Assembly: GCF_044466355.1 (NCBI RefSeq) | Contig: NZ_JBITMQ010000012.1 | Span: forward strand, 1-64,000 | Direction: 5' to 3' | DNA length: 64,000 nt | Origin: Actinophytocola sp044466355 | Lineage (GTDB): Bacteria; Actinomycetota; Actinomycetes; Mycobacteriales; Pseudonocardiaceae | Part shown: positions 42,701 to 49,034 of the stretch, one piece after another | Layout: the number at the start of each line of letters is the position of its first letter | Position numbering within the stretch: position 1 is the stretch's first letter | Notes under the pieces: model-generated | The model's input: the letters and a program-made list of their open reading frames with translations, nothing else | What the model was told of the DNA's origin: nothing | Databases searched by the model: none | Made by a program: the position numbers and the translations under genes

Positions 42701-45364
42701 GCCACCACGAACGACTCGCTCAGGATCCTGCGGGAGTTCGTGCTGGCGCGGAACCCGGCCAACGCGTTCGACGAGCACGTCGTCGCCCGCGACGGCACCA
42801 CGCCCGTGGACCTCGGCGGGCACCAGCTCCGCCGCGTCTACGGGCTGCGCCGGGGGGTCGGCACGCTCGCCGCGACGTCGGCGATCGGACTGGTGCTGAT
42901 CGCCAGTCAGGTCGTCGACCTGCCGAACCTGTTCTACGCGGTCGCCGGGATGCTCCTGAGCCTGACGGTCCAGAACCTGCTCGGGCCGTTCCTCGACGCC
43001 TACAAGCGGCAGGTCATCATCGCGTGGAAGGGGGCGAGGCAGAACGCTCAGCTGGCGAGGCTGAACGACATCCGGTCCGGTCGTGCGCCCGCGAGCGTCG
43101 ACGAGGAGACGGACTACGTCGCCGCGGTCAGGAGGGACCTGGAGAAGGCCGCCGCCACGGTCGGCGCGCCGACCTGGCTCGGGTGGCTGTACTCCGACAG
43201 CGCCGCCGCGCAGCTCGGCAGGATCCTCCAGCCGCGAGCGCCGGAACACGACGTGGACCGCAACGTCATCGCCGACGAGCTGAGCAGGCAGTGGGAGAAC
43301 GGCGGATTTCGCTCGGCGCTGGTCGCCGCACTCCTCGTGTGGAACCCGACCGTCGCGCACGCCGTGTTCGGCGCGGGTCAGGACGAGCGGGCCAGGCGCA
43401 AGGCCAACGAGCTCGCGACGGAGGCGGAACTCGACAAGGCGAACCTGGACGCCATCCTCGCCAACATCCGCGGGGAACCGGCGCCTCCCATGCCCGAGAG
43501 CACGCCACTCCAGACCGACCCCAGCCATCCGTCGGGGCTGCCGTCCGCGAGGTGGCCGACGCTGCTCGCGGCTGTCGGCCTGCTGTCGCTGAGCGTCGCC
43601 ATCGTCATGGACGGCGCGTTCGGGCTCCACAACCTCCCCTGGTTCTACGCCGCGGGAGCGCTCGGCCCGGCCCTCGACGCCGTCGCCGACCGGATCACCA
43701 CCGGGAAGGAACTGGCCGCCGGCGGCACCAAGACCGACCTCGCCAGGGCCGCGGCGGTCGGCATGCGCACGACGAGACAGGAAGCGTTCGCCGCGTTCTG
43801 GCAGGACGTGCGGAGCGACACGCGGTGGGACCGCGGTGTCGTCGGCGACCCGAGGTACGACGACCCGGCGGCCGGCGAGATCCGCGCCGCACGGGACCGG
43901 GCCTACTGGGCGCTCGTCGACCAGGTGCGTGCGCTGGCGGACGACCCGGCCACCAGGCACACGCCACCGGTCGAGCTGGCCAGGACCCTCGAGGACCGTG
44001 TGGTCGCGTTGCACGGCATCGACGGCAAGGTGGAGAAGTGGATCCGGGTCAGCGGTGTCGCGCACCGCGGCCAGGAACGGGCGGAGCGGGTCGTCCGCGA
44101 CGAACTGATCGCCGCGATCCGGAAGTACAACGAGATCGACGGGATCACGGCCCCGATCCCGACGGCGGCGCTGTTCGAAGGCGGCGGCACCGACGGGGTT
44201 CCGTTCACCGGCCTGCCCGTGCTGCCCGCGGGCACGAACGGGCAGGCCGCCGCCGTGACCCTGGACCGGCACTTCCGGCACCCGGGCGTGCCCTACCAGG
44301 CCCCAGCGGACCTCACGACGCACGCGGGCAACACGGCCTGGGACGACCGGGTCGCCGCGGCGGCCGGGGTGCCGGGCCAACGGTTCCAGACGGTCGGCAC
44401 GGTCAACGACGTCGTCGAGCGGCTGACCGGACTCGGCGCGGGCAGCCGGGCGATCGTGCACGTGCGGCAGAAGGACGACAACGGTGTCGCCGTGCCCGGG
44501 CACCTGATCAACGCGGTCAACGTCGGTGGCACGGTGCACTTCCTCGACGCGCGGACCGGCGCACCCGCCGACCTCGCGGCGCTCGGCGGTGACGTCTCGA
44601 CGACCGGGCCGGGGGCGCGGACGCCCGGCCGCGCGCTGTTCGACAGCCTGGCGGTGCTGATCACCGAGGACAACGGCGAGCACGGCGCGGAACGGCTGCC
44701 CATGGGCGCGGTGAGCCACACCAGGGGCAGGGCGAGCGCGGCCGCCCGTGCGGTCGGGCAGCGGGTGGGCGCGGTCGCCCGCGACGGCGTCGCGGGCAGC
44801 CTGCTGACCGACCGGGCCGCACCCGGGCTGACGGCGCCCGCGAACCCGCACAGCGTGCCCGAAGGGCTCGGCAGGATCGCGGCCGTGATCAACCCCGGCA
44901 GGCACCTTCCCCCACCGGCCAACGCGGCGGCCCCCGACCCGTTGCCTGCCATCCGTGCCTTCTCCGACCAGTGGGACGAGGAGGAGCTGCCGGAGCCGGA
45001 CCACACCGACCTCGCGATCGCGAGGGACATGGCCGAGTTGGCCGTGGTCCTGCTGCGGGAGTCCGCCGGGCACGACGTCACCGGCACGCCCGAGTTCCGG
45101 AGACTGGCCGACCTGCTCGGCCGGCCGGACGCCCCGCCCACCGAGGTGCGCGACGCCATGGCGGCGTTGGCGGTGGTCGTGATGCTCGCCGATGGTGTGG
45201 TACCGCGCGACAACGGTGTGTCGATCCCGTCGCCGGACGAGAAGCCCCGCGCTACCGTCGGCCAGGCGGACGAACAGGGGAGGGAGAACGTTGCGTCCAC
45301 TGTGGATGGCCCTGGCCGCGGTGCTGGTGCTGACGGCGGTGGTGGTGGTCGTCGAGGTCGGTGA
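36776..45364 (+). CDS. giant multidomain toxin-like type VII substrate (2862 aa)
   Basis: Residues 1-340 are a helical WXG/PPE-like head (WGRAGDALQTVADGIVQSAK). About 345-590 is a Pro/Gly/Ser/Gln-rich linker. Four related helical repeats start near 596, 739, 1083 and 1184 (consensus W..L.qdvRDAv...fa). Residues 1430-1640 form a PD-(D/E)xK nuclease-like domain: Asp1524, Glu1538 and Lys1540 in VRIEVKDYHAF. After a second Pro-rich linker come several hydrophobic segments (about 1902-1942, 2028-2075, 2182-2200, 2260-2304). Residues 2466-2640 resemble the papain-fold toxin/glutamine-deamidase family, with His2576 (PGHLINAVN) and Asp2591 (FLDARTG). The Cys expected after the GTN at 2486-2488 is Gly-Gln, and this region has no Cys. 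Probably exported and involved in competition. Confidence 0.8.
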   Translation: MGFDVGGWAGRLFDDVCDFFSSDDMWPPDEPADARACGDAWGRAGDALQTVADGIVQSAKDIFLAWSDSVGYQFHVSLLAFGNGIGGLAGNCRELKDFCYRYAEQIEQQRWAVRLEMIINAASYALIFTGAGSMAGALAGAFARKVGAQVMGMLAKRAASLGISAGTRSAVKTVALKGAAVAKPVVNFGKDVVEEGVEEGVISYGSQKLATGEVDSTQLKTDVLAGVIGGGLAHVPGKVVNRVAPTLTGDVSKHVRAAVGGGVLNAGTSPVAGVMAHDIVEGNGISTDLGVYGRSILENGDDAFRSGVLRANGNVLAGQVGSLPHMPANADVQMGLLDRFGPDGPPPNPPPNPPSAAAPDATVSAGSSGAADSGLTGDGASGTSGLQGTSGSLGAVGAGNPGTTGTTSGGDGSARASAPGRATAPGGGHDAGPARSSSTLDAPASEVDTETTDPAGTAGNDSAGEQADGTNGQPGTGERSAEHTGDTTGQQTTQHQDSEQQRQGEQQGQRHTTLAADAESTGPAQSSDTGGQTDAAAGVASPPPATTQTGHATHHARGRKGGTDTSAAGEPPATTEAAEDVTPEPGTRPRDGGPVEITASAWQGMPPQVRDAVTELFARQETSQVVRNTVARLVGTPVADTTKLEIMAMANSRPDAVLNALTDIAERAPGAVDGAMEMARRNRASANDGIRRLRNAVLRGNGTAPATQADEESSAPTEAAPVATAGRPGTPGFGAAPDGIAPDVWRSLSQDVRDAIHTLLANPPALTHEQMGVLKEQVARLAGLNVPNEVKLEVVRYADRFQPADGLRSLINLAEKGHGSLAYATAIELARRHPRRANSLARRIWEAFDRPGATALNSLLAKLGRPSPAPPEGDETPDDAREETETTASGSGPDGSAPDETEASAGAGGPETTAEQDAGGATTPSARADVPAPDRTTLDGIANGLASAADQAAHTFHVRPFQDGPVADEAAKPVYTALVAARQASRARREAQRDGAIDAIVEKLRTAERAAWDDYRTIRDNAADRVVNALFHGALNRAHDTLLGDLATDHRLRASGTGVVLEHRSPDGAWHLVHTFPAEVRPIGIGSDIWYGLPGPVRAEIGDVRTRLGPDALRVLAELAVRVPGSTAFRVALELARHVNTTGLVVEFAALAADDPAALDARLAEVGVRSFRATARPEPAGTPPRGISAANWSALSQDARDAVSDVFAGTPTGQVRGAIYQVVKSRDLTADVKADILARARDLPADVMNTVREIAEDAPGSVASETAIEVARTDPADSHGHIGQIKALLPGPAKELREYLDEHGLSPAETVVGLPPVDDVAAVLVARGRADTAGTIGTLPRKLSRDLIAGYLANIAASVTGTEIAAADLAERLAAMTTTQLDTFCVQVARVAARPTLTTAAKGNPADPITPARAGATPAGRTLVQEAGVVHRKLEQLAGHDVDVSEARKTLDGVMSNVDLHLWGNDGVMSEHALSRSAKTLLGLFSEADAALALIEMPQHLRDELGLTDLDVTGVRVGKDPDADIAATLPDGREVRIEVKDYHAFSVGDDQYQGISGQFGDHRAAMPADGVLIVLLTNDEMTVAERERVRRQTVFPRPGDRHVVADALVADGADMVLRYDGFDTFSALSGEIPPAPNKNDDGDPPNDPPPPTGPPEEGPPPGDAGPDPADGNADGNADDRPAGEIAAPEAMPLLSRVFLPERHSARLRGIGQAVLRGADRIAGMRAVTPLPGDSGAYRIHYGEGQHDNFVATVEVADLGDTVAARHTTDFRGDVRIVVSSRARPTAVPLLVAAALAEAEADRAGDGLATDDVLVRGKTSGDPLLSVRDRMNAAQLLACDHLLRQDPLLRPVRAQLRALVTEMGLDPDQKGKSADVDVLPTRVRTVVERHTVAIDGQLRVRSYLFKALLSEVPVAALMIGLAFTTALVPGAVALTVVSASVARALAHALFDRWVAMREDLATDDYFGERHEQLTADATTNDSLRILREFVLARNPANAFDEHVVARDGTTPVDLGGHQLRRVYGLRRGVGTLAATSAIGLVLIASQVVDLPNLFYAVAGMLLSLTVQNLLGPFLDAYKRQVIIAWKGARQNAQLARLNDIRSGRAPASVDEETDYVAAVRRDLEKAAATVGAPTWLGWLYSDSAAAQLGRILQPRAPEHDVDRNVIADELSRQWENGGFRSALVAALLVWNPTVAHAVFGAGQDERARRKANELATEAELDKANLDAILANIRGEPAPPMPESTPLQTDPSHPSGLPSARWPTLLAAVGLLSLSVAIVMDGAFGLHNLPWFYAAGALGPALDAVADRITTGKELAAGGTKTDLARAAAVGMRTTRQEAFAAFWQDVRSDTRWDRGVVGDPRYDDPAAGEIRAARDRAYWALVDQVRALADDPATRHTPPVELARTLEDRVVALHGIDGKVEKWIRVSGVAHRGQERAERVVRDELIAAIRKYNEIDGITAPIPTAALFEGGGTDGVPFTGLPVLPAGTNGQAAAVTLDRHFRHPGVPYQAPADLTTHAGNTAWDDRVAAAAGVPGQRFQTVGTVNDVVERLTGLGAGSRAIVHVRQKDDNGVAVPGHLINAVNVGGTVHFLDARTGAPADLAALGGDVSTTGPGARTPGRALFDSLAVLITEDNGEHGAERLPMGAVSHTRGRASAAARAVGQRVGAVARDGVAGSLLTDRAAPGLTAPANPHSVPEGLGRIAAVINPGRHLPPPANAAAPDPLPAIRAFSDQWDEEELPEPDHTDLAIARDMAELAVVLLRESAGHDVTGTPEFRRLADLLGRPDAPPTEVRDAMAALAVVVMLADGVVPRDNGVSIPSPDEKPRATVGQADEQGRENVASTVDGPGRGAGADGGGGGRRGR

Positions 45365-45707
45365 GCCGGACCTGGTGCCGGTCGGCTGGGCCACCGGGGA
45401 GGTCACCATCGTCGGCGAGCTGACCATGGACCAGGCCGGTCCCGTGCCGGACATGGTGACCGCGCACGCGACGATCAGCGCGGACCGGGCGGTCGTGCTG
45501 CCCGCGCTGGTCGTCCGGGTGCGGGACGAGGCGGGCCGCGACCACGACTTCCCGCGACGGGAGGACGTCGCGCTCGGGACCACGCCGACGGAGATCACGT
45601 TCCGGCGGGACCTCGCCGAGCCCGGGACCTACACCTACAGCCTCGCCTACTCCACCGGTGGTGCGTGGGTGGACCTGCCGCCCTGGCAGCGCGTCACGAT
45701 CCGCTGA
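45291..45707 (+). CDS. small membrane-anchored protein downstream of the giant gene
   Basis: A protein of 138 residues from TTG 45291, preceded by AGGGGAGGGAG; ATG 45303 is an alternative. It has one N-terminal hydrophobic helix (MALAAVLVLTAVVVVVEV) and then about 110 residues of beta-strand character (TFRRDLAEPGTYTYSLAYS), so it probably faces outward. It overlaps the giant gene by 74 bases. Position and topology would suit an immunity or anchoring protein, but no family match is seen. It is convergent with, and overlaps by 14 bases, the histidine kinase gene. Confidence 0.65.
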   Translation: MRPLWMALAAVLVLTAVVVVVEVGEPDLVPVGWATGEVTIVGELTMDQAGPVPDMVTAHATISADRAVVLPALVVRVRDEAGRDHDFPRREDVALGTTPTEITFRRDLAEPGTYTYSLAYSTGGAWVDLPPWQRVTIR

Positions 45708-46944
45708 CCGGCAGGGTCAGCTCGAAGATCGCGCCGCCCTCGTCGGCGTTGTAGACCGACAGCCTGCCGCCGTGTGCCTGGGCCACCCAGCGCACGATCG
45801 ACAGGCCGAGACCCGACGAGCCGCCCGTGCTGGTGAACCGGTCGAAGGTCTCCGCCGCGGCCGCCGCGTCGATGCCGGGGCCGTGGTCGGCGACCGTGAC
45901 CGTGCCGCCCGCGACCGTGATGTGCACGACCGCCGACACGCCCGGCTGGTGGCCGTACTTGATCGCGTTGTCGAGCAGGTTGCTGATCGCGCGCTGCAAC
46001 AGCCCGGGGTCGGCGTGCACCATCGTCGGCGCGGCGACGACCGTGACGTGCGCGCCGTGGTCCGGGGTCTCCTCGACGACGGTGGTCACCAGCTGGTCCA
46101 GCCACACCGGCTGGATCGCGAGCCGTTCCACCCCGGCGGCGAGCCGCGCCCGCACCAGCAGGCCGTCGATGATCCCGCCCATCCGCGCGGACAGCCCGAC
46201 CACACGCGGCACCAGCTCGGGGGCGCGTGCCGGGTTCGCCTGCGCGCCCTCCGCCAGCGACCGCAACGCCGCCACCGGCGTGCGCAGGTCGTGCGCGGTC
46301 TCGGCGAGCAGCACCTCCTGCTGCTGCAACGCGTCGGCGGACGGCCGGATCACCCGGCCGGACAGCACGTGCGCGCCCGCGCCCAGCACCCCGACGAGCA
46401 CCACCAGCGCGCCGACGACCCACCACACGAGACGGTCGTGTTCCTCCTGCTGCGGGCCCATGTCGGCGACCGCCACGATCGCGCCGATCGCGGTGCGGTC
46501 CGGTGCGTACAGCGGCTCCACCCGAACCCGGACCAGCTCACCGTTCGCGCCGCGCTGGTAGCCGGTGGTCGTGGCGCCCGAGCGGACCGCGGTGGTCGCG
46601 AGACCGCTGAGCACACGGGTCTCCACGGCCACGCACGCCCGCTGCGACAGGTGCGACCGGAACGCGGGCGCGCCGCCCGGCATGATCGCGAACTGGGGAC
46701 AGCCCTTGTCCAGCTCGTCGCCGTTGACGTAGCTGAAGTCGATGGTGCCGTCGAACGAGACGAGCCTGCTCACGCCGGTGGTCACCCGGTGCAGCTCCGC
46801 GTCGACCGCGGCCACGCCCTGGTCGGCGTCGTCGCTGATCAGGTACCACGCGAACCCGATGAGCCCCAGCATGTTCGCCGCGGTGACGACCGCCGTCAGC
46901 ATCCACCGCAGTCGCCGCAACCGGGCGGCGGCCGACCCCGTCAC
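45694..46944 (-). CDS. sensor histidine kinase
   Basis: A protein of 416 residues from GTG 46944, overlapping the response-regulator stop (GTGA). Membrane helices at about 15-37 and 165-187 flank an external sensor of 125 residues with two Cys. Then a HisKA helix with the phospho-His in LAETAHDLRTPVAALRS and a catalytic domain with NLLDNAIKYG, VADHGPGID and SGLGLSIVRW. It phosphorylates the OmpR-type regulator encoded just upstream. Its place beside the giant toxin-like gene suggests it senses envelope state or neighbours and controls the secretion locus (inference). Confidence 0.92.
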   Translation of the reverse strand: MTGSAAARLRRLRWMLTAVVTAANMLGLIGFAWYLISDDADQGVAAVDAELHRVTTGVSRLVSFDGTIDFSYVNGDELDKGCPQFAIMPGGAPAFRSHLSQRACVAVETRVLSGLATTAVRSGATTTGYQRGANGELVRVRVEPLYAPDRTAIGAIVAVADMGPQQEEHDRLVWWVVGALVVLVGVLGAGAHVLSGRVIRPSADALQQQEVLLAETAHDLRTPVAALRSLAEGAQANPARAPELVPRVVGLSARMGGIIDGLLVRARLAAGVERLAIQPVWLDQLVTTVVEETPDHGAHVTVVAAPTMVHADPGLLQRAISNLLDNAIKYGHQPGVSAVVHITVAGGTVTVADHGPGIDAAAAAETFDRFTSTGGSSGLGLSIVRWVAQAHGGRLSVYNADEGGAIFELTLPVSGS

Positions 46945-47603
46945 CGGGCGCCCAGCAGGAAGCCGCGGCCGTGGACCGTGTGGATCAGCTCGGGCGTGCC
47001 CAGCTTGCGGCGCAGGCGTTTCACCACCGCGTCGACCGCGTTGGGCGTCAGCTCGGTGTCGCTCTCCCAGCAGTGGTCGAGCAGGTCGCTGCGGGACACC
47101 ACCTGCTCCACCAGCGTCAGCAGGTACTCGAGCACCGCGAACTCCTTGCCGGTCAACGACAACAGGATCCCGGCACGGCGCACCTCGCGGCGGGCGCAGT
47201 CCATCTCGAGGTCGGCGAGCCGCAGCACCGACGGTCGCCCGCCCGCCCGGCGGCACAGGTTCTGCACCCGCGCGGTCAGCTCCGCCGACGAGAACGGCTT
47301 GACGAGGTAGTCGTCGCCGCCGTGCTCGAACCCGGCCACCCGGTCGGCTGGCGCGTCCCGGGCGGTGAGGAACAGCACCGGCACCCCCCATCCCTCTCTG
47401 CGTCGCATGTGGACGTAGGCGATCGCGTCCCCGTCCGGCAGCATCCGGTCGAACACCACGCAGTCGTGCCCGCCTGCGCGCAGTGCCTCGTGCGCGTCGG
47501 CGATGCTCGCCGCGGTGTCCACCGCCATGCCTGCCGCGTGCAGGGTCGCGGCCACCCCGACCAGCAGGTTCTCGTCGTCGTCGACCACCATCACGCGTGT
47601 CAT
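46941..47603 (-). CDS. OmpR-family response regulator
   Basis: A protein of 220 residues. Receiver domain with acidic pocket VVDDDENLL, phospho-Asp in CVVFDRMLPDGD, and the Lys in YLVKPFSSAEL. Winged-helix domain from about 125 (LSLTGKEFAVLEYLL, VDAVVKRLRRKLG, HTVHGRGFLL). It is first in a two-gene operon with the histidine kinase. It shares clear sequence features with the orphan regulator at 50690 (DCVVFDRMLP and PVLFLTARD), so the two arose by duplication. Its start is only 33 bases from the divergent SARP/LuxR gene. Confidence 0.93.
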   Translation of the reverse strand: MTRVMVVDDDENLLVGVAATLHAAGMAVDTAASIADAHEALRAGGHDCVVFDRMLPDGDAIAYVHMRRREGWGVPVLFLTARDAPADRVAGFEHGGDDYLVKPFSSAELTARVQNLCRRAGGRPSVLRLADLEMDCARREVRRAGILLSLTGKEFAVLEYLLTLVEQVVSRSDLLDHCWESDTELTPNAVDAVVKRLRRKLGTPELIHTVHGRGFLLGAR

Positions 47604-47636
47604 AAATACCTCATGTCGTCAGTCCAGAGTGGCGGC

Positions 47637-49034
47637 ATGCGGTTCCACGTACTCGGACCCCTCGAGGTCACCACGGCGAAGGGCGAGCCGGTCGAGCTGA
47701 ACGCCGGCAAGCCCACCACGCTGCTGGCGGTGCTGCTGCTGCACGCTAACAGCTGGGTCAACATCGACGATCTCATCGACGCGATCTGGCATGGAAAGGC
47801 CGCGCCCGCGTCGGCGCTGCGCAACCTGCGCAGCTACGTGTGGCGGTTGCGGCAGCTGCTCGGCGACCGGGTCGAGAGCCGGGCAGGCGCGTACCGCGTC
47901 GTGGTCGCGCCTGGCGAGCTGGACACCGACCGCGTCGACGAACTGGCCGCCGCCGCGCGGCACGCGCTCGACGCCGGTGCCCACACCGACGCCGCCGCGT
48001 ACCTGAGCGAGGCGCTCACGCACTGGCGGGGTGTGCCGTTCGACCGGCTCACGGTGCCAGCGGCGGCGGCCGAGGCCGACCTGCGCGCGGAGCAGCGGCG
48101 GGAGCTGCGCACGTTGCTCGCGGGTTGCTGGCGGGCGCTGGACCGGTACGCGGACGCGACCGCCGTGCTGCGGGAGCTGCTCGACGACGACCCGTTCTGC
48201 GAGCGGACGTGGGCGACGCTGGTCCGCGTGCTGCACGCCGCGGGCCGTCCCGCGCAGGCGCTGGCCGCGTTCCAGCAGGCCAGGCGGATCATCGTGGCCG
48301 AGCTCGGGGTCGAACCGGGGCCCGCGCTCGTCGCCGCGCAGCGCGAGGTGCTCGGCCCGGCGGGCCGCGACGCCGGACCGGCTCCCGCGCCGCGGGCGAA
48401 CCGCGGCGGCACCGAGGGCAGGCAGAGCATCGAGCAGGTGATCGCGTCGGCGGAACGCGAGGTGCTGATCATCAGCTCCGGCGCGAACACCGGCCCGGTC
48501 GGCGCGTTCCGCAGGCTGCACCAGGACAACGCCGAACGCGGCGTGCGCTACCGCGCGGTGTTCCCGGACGCCGAGCGGCTGTCCGGCAAGGTGACGGGGC
48601 TCGCGCTGGCCGGTGCGCTGGTGCGTACCGACAACACCGTGCCCATGGAGGTCGTGGTGATCGACGGGTCGGTCGCGCTGCTGCCGGTCGACGCGTCCGG
48701 TGTGGACGGTGACGGGGTGGCCGTGCTGCGGCTGCCCAGCGCGGTCGGCGCGACGGTCGAGCTGTTCGAGCGGATGTGGTCGGCCGCGGTGGTGCTCAAC
48801 CCGGTCGACCTCGACGAGGAACCCGAGTACGGCGGCCTGACCACACGGGAACGCGACCTGCTCGCCCTGCTGTGGGCCGGGTACACCGACGGCTCGGCGG
48901 GCGCGAAGCTGGGCATCTCGGTGCGGACGGTGCGCCGCACGGTCGCCGACATCATGAACCGGCTCGGCGCGCGCAGCCGCTTCCAGGCCGGTGCCAAGGC
49001 GGTCGACCGCGGCTGGCTGCTGGTGGCGAGCTGA
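47637..49034 (+). CDS. two-headed regulator: SARP/BTAD N-terminus and LuxR C-terminus
   Basis: A protein of 465 residues from ATG 47637 (MRFHVLGPLEV); ATG 47613 is possible. Residues 1-90 are the SARP winged helix (IDDLIDAIWHGKAAPASALR, RSYVWRLRQLL). About 95-240 is the BTAD (DPFCERTWATLVRVLHAAGR, QQARRIIVAELGVEPG). About 265-390 is a TrmB/PLD-like middle domain (VLIISSGANTGPVGAFRRLH). The end is a LuxR-type helix-turn-helix (LTTRERDLLALLWAG, AKLGISVRTVRRTVADIMN). Two DNA-binding domains in one chain are unusual. Its stop overlaps the next gene (TGATG), tying it to the beta-helix/AAA+ protein. Confidence 0.85.
   Translation: MRFHVLGPLEVTTAKGEPVELNAGKPTTLLAVLLLHANSWVNIDDLIDAIWHGKAAPASALRNLRSYVWRLRQLLGDRVESRAGAYRVVVAPGELDTDRVDELAAAARHALDAGAHTDAAAYLSEALTHWRGVPFDRLTVPAAAAEADLRAEQRRELRTLLAGCWRALDRYADATAVLRELLDDDPFCERTWATLVRVLHAAGRPAQALAAFQQARRIIVAELGVEPGPALVAAQREVLGPAGRDAGPAPAPRANRGGTEGRQSIEQVIASAEREVLIISSGANTGPVGAFRRLHQDNAERGVRYRAVFPDAERLSGKVTGLALAGALVRTDNTVPMEVVVIDGSVALLPVDASGVDGDGVAVLRLPSAVGATVELFERMWSAAVVLNPVDLDEEPEYGGLTTRERDLLALLWAGYTDGSAGAKLGISVRTVRRTVADIMNRLGARSRFQAGAKAVDRGWLLVAS

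Noticed and set aside
39968..45598. A very long open frame (about 1900 codons) antisense to the giant gene
   Set aside because: High GC at third positions removes stop codons from the opposite strand. The translation is low-complexity in Arg/Gly/Val/Asp with no domains, while the + strand has clear ones.
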